NCBI GenBank assembly: GCA_022577435.1
Contig: JAKOON010000007.1
Coordinates: 9,363,926-9,427,925 of the forward strand
Direction: 5' to 3'
DNA from: Embiotoca jacksoni
Lineage: Eukaryota; Chordata; Actinopteri; Embiotocidae
DNA: 64,000 bases
Under the pieces are notes generated by a model that did no database searches, had not been told where the DNA came from, and saw nothing but the letters and a program-made list of their open reading frames with translations. Position 1 is the first letter of the stretch; the number at the start of each line of letters is the position of its first letter. Below are positions 23,191 through 34,978 of the stretch, in pieces. A program made the translations under genes and the position numbers.

Positions 23191-26100
23191 AACCACTATG
23201 TAATCTAGAAGTCTCAGTGTGATCAAGATCTATTTTGAAAAAGGCCTGAGCAAAGCAGAAAAAACACTTACTGACATTAACAAAAGCTCAAAAATGTATG
23301 TTTAAATTCATCGAAGGTGATGAGCTTTTCCAGTTTTCATGTCCTTTCAAGTTCATCCCAGTTATATGGTGTAAAGTACTGAAAGACAGTAGGAGACATT
23401 TATAAACAAAATAAGGTGTCTCCCTTCTAGTAACTGGTCAGGGCCAGCCTTCTTTCTCATATTGTTTACAGTGAGTGCAGTATTTCCTCCTCTGTAATTA
23501 TGCACAGAAGTAAACTACATCAAGTCATTTTGAGGTGAAATGAGCAGCATGAGAGTACAGGAGATTCCACATGTTGGTAAACGTTTTTTTCTTCTCAAGA
23601 GGAAAACATGTGCTATGAAGACATGAGACAGGCATGTTTTATCCTCAGGCGCTGTGCCAGTTGTTCCATGTGTGGTTCAAAAGTAAGACTGCTCCAGTAT
23701 GTAACTAAATGGACAAATATTTATAATATAGTTCCAGTACTTTTATTTGTAAAATAAACATGCATAAATTAAGAGGATTATTAATGCCTTATGCATGTTT
23801 GCATTTTTTTTTACACACAGACAAAAGCTGATCAAACTGATCAGTCTGGGATAAACGACTATTTTAAATGTATTTTTTTTTTAAATAAGTTTCATTATCA
23901 CTTCATTCACATTTGAAAGGCCAAATATGGTTGGTAAAAATAGCTGCAGGATTAATAAACATTTGATTAAGTGTTACTGTAGGGACAACATTGTAAATTC
24001 CTTGTGGTTGACTCATGACAATGTATTACAGCATTAAAAGGGTAAATTCTCCCTAAGAAATCTCTGCTGCTTGGATTTAGTTATTACATAACCGTCTCCC
24101 CTCCTGTAAATACTTACACAAGTATACAAGTATCAATATTTCATTGCTGACTGGCATGTAATTCAGGATTAGAATGTCTTATAACATTATGTTTCATTTT
24201 CATGCAACGTAAGATGGTAAATTGTGATCTGTGTGCAGGTCCAGTCAACGTCAGATGAGGGAATAGTGAAGTCACATTCATCTGCAGTTCTACCTTTTCT
24301 CCACCAGGCAGTAGCAGAGAGAACACAGAACAACATAGAGCATCACTCCTCATCAGGCAAATCTGAAACTCTGGATGATGATCCTCTGAACCTCTTTCAT
24401 CACTTTGGCTCCAAACTCAGCACCAACTTGCAGTCACTTTCCTTGACTGCAGAGTCATTCGGTGAGTTTAAACTGGGGAACTGGTGCTCTAAAGGGATCC
24501 TGAATTTGGAGGACAACCCCAGTGAGGAATGTGATGCCCTGAGGGAAGCGTACAAGAGCTTGGGGTTAGGGGAAGATCTTCAAGCTCTCCGAGAGCAACG
24601 CGAGCACCTGGAGGTATCCCTGCAGCACACACAGGAACAGCTGCAGGTGATGCTTGAGGAAAATACTCAACTGAAACTGCAACTCAGGAAGCAAGCAGAG
24701 GAACAACAGACAGAGACAGAGCAAAGGTCTTCAAGAGAAAAGGTATGAAAAGAGAGAAAAGAGAAAAGTATCTGCAGCTTTTGAAAGCTGCAGATACTTT
24801 GCTCCACACTAATCAAAATATACCTCATTGTACAGGTTAGCACGCCACCCACCTGTGATGGAGATGATCAACTCCAAATATCTCCTCCCCGAGATGACAC
24901 CATTCTCGCCCAGGATGATCTCGTCCAAGCCCTGAATCAGGAAAACCGGGCCTTGGCAGATCGGATCCAGGAGCTGTTGGCTCACGTTGAGCTCAGAGAA
25001 GAGGAGGTCACTAAGCAGGAAACACAGCTGAGGGAGCATATCTCCAGGCTAGAGGAGGATGGTGTCAGGATGGAGCAGGAGAACCAGGAACAAGGGTGTC
25101 TGGTCTCAGAACTCACCAAGAAGACTGACGATGATCTGAATACCATCATGGAGCTGCAGCAAAAGTTAGAAGAGAGCAGGGAGGATAACCAAGAATCACA
25201 GGGTCAAAAGCAACTGTGTAGAGTTCAGCGGCAGAGTCCATGTACAGCTGCAATAACAGAATCCTTTCCACCTAACAACCCAGAAGAATGTGTAGACAGT
25301 TTAGTTGAAAGTGTGCTAAAAGGAAAAGAAGCACAGCTTATGTTCAGTCAAGAAACGAACACTTTGACAACAGTTTCAGCATCTGGTTGGCAACATGACA
25401 ATCACTGCATCTCATTACAGAACAGCTCACGAAGCAGTCTGAAAGTTAGATCACTGACGGATCAAATGATCCGGCTAACCAGCTCAGTCCAGAGCCTCAA
25501 AACTGAACAAGAGGAACTTACTGGCTCAATAAATTCTCTCAGAGAGCAGCAAAGAGAAGCAGCTCTGTCAGTCCAAACACAGACAGAGGAGAAACAGCAA
25601 TTAACTCGGACAGTTTGGGGACTGAAGGAGGAGAAAGACTGCATCTGTCAATCTCTGGCTAGCCTCAAACAAGACAAAGAGCAGCTGAACCGGACAGTCT
25701 GTGGGTTGAAAGATGAGAGGGACCAGTTTATAAGGTCCATAAGTGGCCTGAAAGAGGAGAAAGAGCAGCTAACTAAGTCTTTATCTTCTCTTGAAAGAGA
25801 TAAAGAGGTAATAATGGAATCTCTGTCAAGTGGAAAAGAAGAGAGAGACCAAATCATGCAGAGTTTACAGACGGAGAGTGACCGGTTAAGCCAGGCAATA
25901 CTTCACTTGAAACAAGATAGAGACACACTAACTTATTCCATCAAGAGTCTGACGGAGGAGAGAGACCAGGAACAATTATCTGACACTTTAAAAGAAGAAC
26001 GTGACAGGTTTATTAAGTCGGTTAGCTCTTTGAAAGAAGAGAAAGGAAGAACTGAGCATTCAATCAGTTGTTTGAAAATAGAGGAAAAGCAGATAATGGA

Positions 26101-29100
26101 AGTGATCCAGGGCCTGAAAGAGGAAAGAAACGGTCTACATGCGCTCCCCATCCAAACACAAGCAGAGGAGAAGAATCGGAGGCAACAGCTGCTGAATCCA
26201 GGAGGTGCTGGGACAAAAAAGAACACTGAGAGTCTTGCTGGGACGGGAAATCAACGATGTGAGACCAATACCCACCGAGGAAACATCACAGAGGTATCAG
26301 GACTGAAGGGATTTATGCATTTGTGCATTACGTCAGTGTCTGTTGCGGCTCATCATCTAACATGAGGCTTGATTACTGTGCACCGTGGGTTTGATTGATA
26401 ACAGGAGCAAAGTGATCTGATGAGGGAGATTGAAGCTTTGGGAGCAGAATTAAAGCAGTTACGAGAGGAACTGGACAAGAGCCATGTCGAGGTGAGTTGA
26501 GGCAATTTTCCTTTCATAATTGATACAGTAGCAACTATGACTTCTTATTTCCGCTGCATATACTGTGTTATTTTTCATTTATTTAAAAAAATCTGGTGTA
26601 ATTTCGAAACACTAAAATGTGTTCTTGCTCACCATTTTATATTTACCGGGCCATGATATATATCATGGAAAACTTCAGCAACTTCACTTACTTTCGTGTA
26701 CATGTCCAGATCAAGAGGTTGCACGGTGAATTGTGTCAGGCGGAGGACAGGAGGGAGGAGGCAGAGAGAAAGGCAGCCCAAGCAGCTGACAAGGTGGTGA
26801 GACTGACGGATGCAGCCAACCAGATGGAAGAAACCAGGAAGGAAAATGACAGCCTCACAACCCAGGTATTTCACTAGATATACAGTTGCAATCACATTTA
26901 TTCAAACCCCTCGAGCTGCAAGATATTCCCTTGATAAAACCTGATGAAAAGATGTCAACTAAAACCTTGGTAAATAGTCAAAGTTTTAATAACGCTTTCT
27001 CCAAAAAGGCTCATAAACAAAATAATCCGAGCCTCATTTTCAGTATTACAGCCCGTTCCGTCATGTGCAAAAGCTTCCTGCTCATATTCTTTGGTTTCTG
27101 AGCTGACACTTCTTTTCTGTAAATCCCATCAAACCATTTTGGTATTCAAATGCAGGGGCTGAGATGGACTCTCAATGACACCGAAGGAACGATTCCTGTA
27201 CCATTCTTTGGTTGACTGGGACATACGCTTTGCTTGTTGGAAAGTCCGATAATTACAAAGCTTTTTAATTCGAGCTCTGAAGGCACCCCGTTCTTTTTCA
27301 AAATGTCTTTGAAGAAAGAATCCAGGATGCCCGTCACTTGCACATTTCAGTTGACTCTTATGTTCTTTGTGATAAGTTTGGAGTGTGCCAAAGCTTCCAG
27401 GCGTTAAGTCCTTGCTTTTTCAGTCCTCACCTCATAGTCTGCGATGATACTTTAGTTGCTGCCTTCAAATATTTTTCTGAGCTGCTGTTTTCAAACATCT
27501 TATTCCCCTTGGAGAAAAATGTTGCTCTGTCTTTTTACACTCAGCAAAATGAGTTTTAAACTTGCTGCCCACTTGAACTTGGAACTTGAAGTCTCTTGGA
27601 AATCTCTCTCTTTTTTTTTTTTAAACCACTGGCTTTTTTAGTGTAATGAAAACTGTTCTTCTCTTAGCTTCTGAGGCAACTCCTTTATTTTTGCAACGTT
27701 TTCTACTCACCTTGAACACCTGCATCATTATTTGGGATTTGAATGGTATTTTGCAACTGTTTGGTAGCCATACATACGAACAAGTGATTAAAAAAAGAGC
27801 AATATTAGGTAGGGGTTGAATAATAATGACATGCCTCTATTACAAAAGCGAAAGATGGAAGAATACGTCACGCATCTTTCATTTTCAATCAGATTATGCC
27901 ACTCAACTCATGGAAATGTATTTTATAAAATCATCATTTGGACTCCCTGAGTTTTCTTTGCGTTGTTTTTCACTAGCTTTCTCCCCAGTTGCAAAGCCAA
28001 ATAAAGACACAGAGTTTATGTGTTAGCCCTAAAGAGTAGCTGTTTGTGCTGCAGGCGAAGGAGCTGCAGAGCGAACTGACAGACCTGCTCAGGGAGAAGA
28101 CGAACGCTATGTCACTTAAGGCACAAATGGAAGAGCAATACAAAGTCATCACAGCTCAGCTCAAAGCCAAGGTAAGAATGACAAAAGGTCTGTCTTTTTC
28201 AGTTTATTGCATATCAGAAATATACTCTAAGTGACTATACATATCAAAATAACAATCTTTAACCATATATTATTGGCAGAACACTGAGATAAGGATGCAA
28301 TCCACATATTTTTCAATTGCCATTTGTAACTTTATTAAGGGTTCTGGGCGTCATTGTTCTTCAGTTATTTGAGCCCATTTCACTCACAAGTCCTCAGTTT
28401 GTGTGATGATATGATGTGACGTGTGCGTAAACCCCAACAGACTGTGGCTCTGGAGGAGCTGAACTCGGAGTATATAGCTCTGAAAAGAGGACAGGGCCGC
28501 AGGGATGAGCTGAGCACTGTTCTCGTCTCACTCAGGGCACGTTACAACGATATCAGAGCTAAGGTGGGTAACCACTGATTTGGGTTATGAACTGTTTGGC
28601 CTTAACAGTATTTGTTTCTTATAGTTTTCATGTGTTTGATTTTGTTCTTAGCACGATGCACTCCTCAAAAGAAAAAGCAAGACCGATCTGGATATACCTC
28701 CTTTAAAGGTGAGGAAGCAAAGAGCAGATTTTTATTCCTTCACGGCTGTTCAGAGGTTATCGTTGTCCACCACTGTCAGTGCTTCTGTTGAGCTGCTTTT
28801 CGTGGTTGATTTTAACTGACAGGGGTTTTGTCCAATAACAGGCCAAGCTGTCTTGCCTGGTGGGGAAGTGTCAGGAGAGGAACAGCTTGTTAGTTCAGTT
28901 GATGAAGGCCATGCACAGGCAAGGCTGTGTGGACCCCAAGCTCACGCAGCGGGCTGAGCATCTGCTCAGTGATGCTGCTCTGCAGGATTACACTGTTGCA
29001 TTCGCACCAGGAAGCAACATACACACCCGGGATTACTGTACTGGGTTCACACCAGAATTTATTTCAAAGTTTCAAGACTACACTGGTGGATTATTTCCCG

Positions 29101-32100
29101 ATCGGACCTGTGCGGATGTATCCACCTCTGTAAACAAGCAACAGCAAAATGGAGTCACACCTGAATCTGGAGGTCAATGCAGAAAAAGTGAAGAACACAT
29201 AATCACCACTGATTCTTCAACACATCTTCAAGACTGCAGTAGGGATGTCACACCTGCAGCAACAGGGACACTAAAGAAAAATGCCAACTCACTTGTGCCA
29301 AACTCACCCCTGCAAGAGCTCGCCAGTGCGCAGGTGTCAGCATCACAGGCTGTTGCACAAAACAGGAGCCTGATTGCTAATGCAGCACGGGTGAGATTAA
29401 AACAAACAAGGTCTTTATGCAAATATGTATTTACTTATAAGCTTTTCAAACTATTTAGGCTTGTAGGTGTACCACTTTAAAAGCAACAAACTATTACTGC
29501 AACGTTTTTCTAAAAATCATTTTCAAAGATAAACAAGATAAAACAACAGTTTCTTGCTTCTATAATATATTTTTACTGTTGATTAAAAATATGCAACAGC
29601 ACACTGCTTCACAGGGAAAAAAAACAACATATTTTTGGCTTGTTCTGTTATGTTTTCACAATTACAGATATTTTGTTATAGAGCAAAAACCTGGGTTTAT
29701 GGGAAATGTGATCTTCATTTAAAACGCTATTATTAAGTAATATACCAGGCTGCCACATCTCTTAGACACACTGTCATGTGTTTACACTAATCTTAACAAG
29801 GTATCATAGATCATTTTACATCAGTATATCACTGTTAAAAAATGCCAAACAAAAACATCTTTGATCATTTGTACTTTAAATTGGAAGTAAATCTAAGATA
29901 GCCATTCTTTAACCCCACCACAGCTATCTCCCTCAGCTAGTGGACCAGTCCAAGCAACCAGTCAACCAGAGACATTTGGATTTCATCACCCAGACATGAA
30001 AGGGAAGTCCTCTCCAGACCCGAGCAGTTTGACTGGATCCTCACCGAGTCCTCCCCCTCCCTCCTCCAGCACCTGTGTCAGTCTGAGCAGGAGGCTAAGC
30101 AGCCCTGAGAAGATCCTCAACCTACATGAGCAACTGCAGAAGACTCTGATGAGCAGCTATCAGGTACACAGAGGACTTTTTTTTTCTTCTTTTTTTTAAC
30201 ATATAGACACCTGTTAATGTTAAATTATACAAAAAAAATTACATTATTTTCTGATTACCTATGAACTGAATTATAAATCCTGAGGCTTTGCTCTAGTCTA
30301 GAAGACAGTTTGTACTCAGAAATCTCACCAGGTGTGGAGATGTTTACACACACCTTGGAAAAATTGTACAAGGTATGTCTAATAAATTTGTTTGTCCTTA
30401 TTTCAAGGCTCCAGAGAGCAGAGGACGAGGACAGCAGCCGAGGAGGAGTCTGTCACTTTCGGTTCCTGCAGACCTGAACTCAGCCTCTCAGACAAACAAG
30501 CAGAACCTCGGTTTCAATATTCTACATCCCAACTCTGTCCCAGTCACCGCTGCTTGGAGCCAAGCTAAACACACTCCAATAACAACTAAACCCGCTGCCA
30601 CTAATAAGTCAGCAACGCTTTTTAATGCAGTTGCATCTAGATCTGCTCATGCAACGTTCAGCCCCAACATGTTTACAAACCATCGCCTTAAAGCAGACAT
30701 ACCTAAATCCACATCATCTGCTCTTGCCAGTTCCTCTAACTTTGCCTTTGCCACCATGTCACCTCGCAAAGCTGAATCCATCTCAAGCAGTGGCACTAAT
30801 AACACAATATCCCTAAAACCAACAAAGAAAATCCCTTCTGTCCCTGACCTGTCCGATGCTACACATACAGCTCTTACTACTCTAACTCTAAGGACCACTA
30901 CTTTTAACTCTGATGTCACTCATCCTAAAAATACTGCCTCAGATGCAACTGCCCCAAACTTATCAACTGCCCCTAAGGCTGATATTTCAAACATGACTTC
31001 TAAGATGGACGGTGCTTACCCTGCATACGATGGCTCTGCATTCACTTCATCCTGCACTCAGTCTGCTCACTGCTCTTCTGAGACATCCAACAGGTCTGCC
31101 AGAAAATTCACTGCTGCTCGCGAAAAGACGAAGACTGCAAGACCCAAACCAGGTATGTTCAATATTTGAGAATACATCTTCGTTTAAGGTAGAAAAAAAA
31201 ATGTATTTCATAAAAGGCCTTGTTTAATTTCACAGTACGTTAAAACAACATTTTTGTGTTGTAGCTTCTATGCGTGATGCTGCAATGTAGGATTTTCAGA
31301 TATTAGTTTTTCAAAGCCTGCTGCTGTAATGTGATTACACCCCGTCTAGATATGGGCTGCTCTCTGTTTTTGTCTCTTGTATTGGAGAAAATATTGCAGC
31401 ACATTCCAGTGCAGACTTTGGTAGTTTGGTGTTGCCCTCTTTATTGTCCACATAACACACTGCAGTGCATGACTATTTGCTTTTAATGACTTCCTTGGGT
31501 TCATTTACAAGTTCTGAATGTACGGCGTTCTCTTTAGGCTGGTCAAAATTATTACATAATTGCCTGATCGCAATTATGAGCATAATCGTCATCATTTTGC
31601 AGAATTGTTAGAATTGTTTCCATTCGTGTTCATAAAACAGTTAGATGAAACTAACAGAAATATTTCCATCAATATTTCCACGTTTTCCCCCGTTTGAGGT
31701 TGGACTTGCGCTTTTTTTAATGATGTCATTTTGTCCACCACCTTCTTCTGCTTCTGTTTGATAGCACATTAAACAAGAATTAGCGCCACCAACTGTTTAT
31801 CTTGAGGTGCTTAACTTCTAATATTTAACTGACGACATTTCAATAAACATCTATTGACATTAAAATCATGGATTTATTTGCAAAGCCCAACATCACAGCC
31901 AATATGTGCCTCTTCTTTGTAAGTTATACATGAAATATTAAAACGTCATTGTGCTTGTACTTTAGATTATGGCATAAAATGAACAGAATGAGACAATTAA
32001 ATCATTAATTGCATTCATTTATGTGACAATTCATTGTCAACTCAAATTTCATGATCGTGACAGCTCTATTTTTTGTTCTGTTCATTTGTTGTGGTAGAAC

Positions 32101-32721
32101 GTGCGAATGATCGAATTCATGTTTCATTTCTCAAAGAGAAGAATACAAGTAGATGGAATTTTGGTGCTTGACCTTTCTTTGTCTAATCCCCTCCAGAAGC
32201 GCCGGCTGAGGTTTGCTCTGTTGAGGTCATCAAAACAGTGGGCCAGAGCAGCCTCATGATTGGCTGGGAGAGGCCGCCACTCGATGAGCTGGGCTGCAGT
32301 AACGGCACATATGTGTATGGCTACAGGGTAGGCAGGACAAACACGGACATTGAATTATTTTATTTTTTTAATGCGCTATAAAATGTAATGATTATTTCTT
32401 GTCACCTCTCAGGTGTTTGTAGATGGGGACTTTCACAAATCTGTCATGAGCTCAGCGTGCACAAAGGTATCAGCTGCTTCCTTCACACTTTATAGCTTCA
32501 CATTATTGCTTCCTGTTGTAGCTACGGGAATAAAAAACGGATCAAAAACCGGACCAGTACATGTAAAGTTCACCTTGTTTCTATATTCACAGTGTATTCT
32601 GGAGAATGTCGACCTGAGCTTCACAGTCCACGTCAGTGTGCAGACACTGGGATCTAATGGTCTCAGTTCAAACAGTGTCCACACCGTGTACAGGACGTCA
32701 GTCTCAACAGACCAACCCTGA
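20676..32721 (+). CDS. C4orf50: long coiled-coil protein with C-terminal fibronectin III-like domain, C4orf50 homologue (16 coding exons)
   Basis: Exons: 20676-20791, 21136-21277, 22221-23111, 24239-24742, 24836-26293, 26405-26491, 26710-26865, 28055-28171, 28441-28563, 28652-28708, 28842-29390, 29924-30163, 30408-31152, 32197-32327, 32413-32466, 32593-32721. Introns are phase 0 except the first (phase 2) and the thirteenth (phase 1); about 1,832 codons join without a stop. ATG 20676 has a strong Kozak context (CTACCATGG). In order: a short N-terminus, heptad-rich coiled coils, a 14-residue repeat array, more coiled coil, a Ser/Thr/Pro-rich disordered stretch (exons 12-13), then a fibronectin III-like domain (VCSVEVIKTVGQSSLMIGWE ... 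GYRVFVDGD). The name rests on tandem position downstream of jakmip1, as in human 4p16. Cellular role unknown; the domain resembles those of RIM-binding proteins. The C-terminus shows a frame break (see 32693-33307). Confidence 0.8.
20822..20887. repeat. (CA)n microsatellite
   Basis: About 33 CA units starting 30 bases after the first donor of the C4orf50-like gene. Confidence 0.95.
21785..21806. repeat. perfect 22-bp palindrome
   Basis: CATATATACTATAGTATATA followed by TG is identical to its own reverse complement. It is AT-only apart from single C and G positions and lies in the intron before exon 3. Probably a chance AT palindrome, but it can extrude as a cruciform. Confidence 0.8.
23127..23185. 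repeat. (ATT)n microsatellite
   Basis: About 20 ATT units that begin 15 bases downstream of the donor of the large exon 3 (donor GTGCGT at 23112). Confidence 0.95.
24765..24800 (+). repeat. perfect 17-bp hairpin inside a 93-base intron
   Basis: The arms AAAGTATCTGCAGCTTT (24765-24781) and AAAGCTGCAGATACTTT (24784-24800) are exact reverse complements separated by TG. They occupy over a third of the 93-base intron (24743-24835) between the fourth and fifth exons of the C4orf50-like gene. The fold would bring donor and branch region together. Confidence 0.9.
25493..26155 (+). repeat. array of 14-residue (42-base) coiled-coil repeats within exon 5 of the C4orf50-like gene
   Basis: About 15 tandem copies of a 14-residue unit resembling GLKEEKEQLTKSLS (two heptads) run from SLKTEQEELTGSIN to GLKEERNGL. 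Charged LK-E-[ED]-[KR] positions and the trailing S-[IL]-S are well kept. One longer unit (near TESDRLSQAILHLKQDRD) and one shortened unit break the period. Repeats of exactly two heptads suggest growth by duplication of a 42-base unit and a regular stretch of coiled coil. Confidence 0.85.
26883..27834. mobile_element. candidate non-autonomous element with inverted ends in intron 7
   Basis: The ends are imperfect inverted repeats: GTTGCAATCACATTTATTCA followed by AACCCCT at the left, and AGGGGTTGAATAATAATGAC at the right. The interior is about 950 bases with no intact transposase. A minus-strand open stretch (27343-27146) is present but not recognised. This occupies most of the unusually long intron 7 (26866-28054). 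Family not identified. Confidence 0.5.
29391..29923 (+). other. intron 11 of the C4orf50-like gene, nothing recognised
   Basis: 533 bases of AT-rich intron with no repeat family, RNA gene or extra exon that I can identify. Confidence 0.6.
31535..32069. mobile_element. decayed teleost hAT-like non-autonomous element in intron 13
   Basis: Left end TTAGGCTGGTCAAAATTATT and right end (reverse complement) ATAGAGCTGTCACGATCATG are related inverted termini. The interior contains blocks I recognise from memory as a widespread teleost element: GATGAAACTAACAGAAATAT, CACCACCTTCTTCTGCTTCT and CATTAAAATCATGGATTTAT. About 535 bases, no coding capacity. The element makes up half of the 1,044-base intron before the fibronectin III exons. 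Confidence 0.65.
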
Positions 32722-33199
32722 CTCACAGTGATTACAGCAACCCACACAGTGGCTTAGATCAGCAGGTTAGTCCAGTATTGTTAGATGCTCGTTTCCCAAC
32801 AAGTTTACGTGTTTCAGTGTTAAATGTGTCAAACATGTTTTACATTTGTAAAAAACATACATCCCCTCCACTGGGGCCGAGCTTTGAATGCTGGATTATG
32901 TACATCTTTGTGTATTCCTTTGTGTGCTGCTCCGCTAACTATAGTATCATTCACTGATTGATTGTTTGCACTGCAGCTTCAAGTTTGTATCATAATGTTA
33001 CTGTCTGTCGGATATTTTTTTATTTTGTCCTGCAAGTTTTGTTTTGTTTGTCTGCGAAACAGTGTTCACTGCGTGATGAAAAATACATATCAGATATTAA
33101 AAGTTAAATCTAATATAGTCAGGTCTTATTATAAAAGAATAGTTTGCTTCTGTTTCGGACACTGTTTGAAACTGCACAATGACACAATTTTTCCTCTGC

Positions 33200-33238
<39 letters not shown>

Positions 33239-33307
33239 GCCCTTCAGTGCACTGCCATCTATAGCCGCAGCCCTCTGAGGAGCCGTCCTAACCTCCACCT
33301 CAGCTGA
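32693..33307 (+). pseudogene. out-of-frame continuation of the C4orf50-like C-terminus (frame break plus one further exon)
   Basis: The in-frame reading ends ...VHTVYRTSVSTDQP-stop at 32721. From 32694 another frame is open (DVSLNRPTLTHSDYSNPHSG...) through a consensus donor (GTTAGT, 32766). An acceptor CCTTCAG (33241-33247) then starts a phase-matched exon, 33248-33307, encoding CTAIYSRSPLRSRPNLHLS and a stop. One extra base near 32692-32694 would join the two frames. This suggests either a recent one-base deletion, a sequence error, or two alternative C-termini. I cannot tell which. Confidence 0.45.
33202..33236. repeat. (GT)n microsatellite next to a candidate acceptor
   Basis: About 17 GT units ending 12 bases before the acceptor at 33246-33247 of the candidate last exon of the C4orf50-like gene. 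Confidence 0.9.
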
Positions 33308-34640
33308 GACACAGTCACACTGCTGGGATAACCGGTGTCATGTGAGGCTCAGGTCAACCAATCAGAAAAAAAAAACTCACCTCACACGGTCATTACCAGC
33401 CTATAAACATGCAGTGGCCTGTGGCCAGCAGCTAAAACCTCAAAATGATCAACTGAAGATGTCAAACAGAAATACTGTGTCAGATTTCTGCCTCTGCGCT
33501 GCACGTAAAAGCAGCCGGCGCCTCGTTGGGAGAACCTCCTCGTTTCAGAGTCTCGCCCATTGGAGCTCTTGAAGGGGTGAGACGTTGTGACTGCCAGGTG
33601 AACGGCCGGGGTGGCTGCCGATCCAACGGGTCCCGAGAAACTGCGAGGAGCAAATGTTTATTAAGCCAAGCTCAATCCTGTTGTAAAAAGCTGCCTGTGA
33701 CACTAATATTCACGATGACACGGGTAAGCCGGACATGAAAATGTCGGGATGGATTTCTGCATCCTGCTGCACACTTTTACACTGTGTTAAACACCGAGAG
33801 ATCATGTATCATATTGCGTCATCAAAGCTGTTGCCTCTCTGGACTCTGTGATGTGAACAGCTGGCTGAAGGGACAATAACTACTGACGAGCCTTTTTGAC
33901 AGCCACACATACTGTATAATGTGCTGACACAACGTTGGACACGGAGGTCATAGTACTTGATTTTTACACATGAAGCCAAATATGTGAAAAGACGATTCAC
34001 TCCAAAGACTAATCTGTTTCCTTCTCCTCATAGGTCTACGGGATTACTTTAAACTCACAAGCCAGATGTCCTTTAAGTTCTTTAAAAATTTGCACACAAT
34101 CTTTATCGATATATCGAAAATGTAATTAAAAAAAAAAAAAAAGAGAATATCACTGATATTTTTTTGTAGAGAATATTATAAAAAAAAAATATGCCAATAT
34201 ACCACACACTGTATGTCTATTTCTATGACTGACACTTTGTTATAGATGTCAGGTTTGCACGCTCAAATATTTTTATTTTATTTTATTTTATAAGTGTTCA
34301 CAACACACATGTTCTTTTGCTACTCACTATATGTACGGGTGTGGAGTGGTCATGGTGCAGCAGAGGTATTTTTCTATTAGTAATTGATAATGTTGATTTC
34401 CCATTGATTCCTTACAACTGTACGGAGAATAAATGTTTATAAAATATTTAACTGTCAATCCAGTGTCCTTCTGTGTGCATATGTGGTAATATAAGTGGTT
34501 CAAACATGAACAGTTTTGGTTTACGAATTCAAAATGGATAATACATGTAATCAAACATGATATTTTGAGCACCTCCATTTTTTTTTTTATATGCATGTCA
34601 ATAACTTGTTGCCTTCTCTCCCATAGCTTGTGCTTTTTCA

Positions 34641-34978
34641 GGTATCTCTGGCCCCGGAGCTTCATGTTTCTGATCTGCGGTTAGTGGTCTCAAAAACATG
34701 CCCAGTGTTTATTTTTTGTTTTCTATCTATGCTGTTCTTTTCTTTCTTTGCTCTCCCCTCATACCAAAAAGTCGAGGCAGATGGTCACCCACCTCCTAGT
34801 CTGGTTCTGGTTTCTTCCTTTCTTTCTGTTTGAAGGGAGTTTTTCCTTCCAACTCTTGCTTCTGCGGTAAATGTTGGGTTCCTCACGATGATATTTTAAG
34901 GTCTCAACCTCACTCAATTAAGTGACCTGAGATTATGTGGGTTTTTTTTTCACTCTATAAATAAAACAGAATTAAGTA
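34641..34978 (+). repeat. decayed teleost interspersed repeat with an ATAAATAAAACAGAATTAA tail
   Basis: It contains GTCGAGGCAGATGGTCACCC, CTGGTTCTGGTTTCTTCCTT, AAGGGAGTTTTTCCTTCC, TGTTGGGTTC and the tail CTATAAATAAAACAGAATTA. I recognise this from memory as a very common fish retroelement 3' module ending in TATAAATAAAATTGAATTGAA. It has no coding capacity. Confidence 0.75.

Noticed and set aside
23112..24238. Search for an additional coding exon in the 1.1 kb intron 3 of the C4orf50-like gene.
   Set aside because: Only the ATT array and AT-rich intron are seen. Exons 3 and 4 already join in phase 0.
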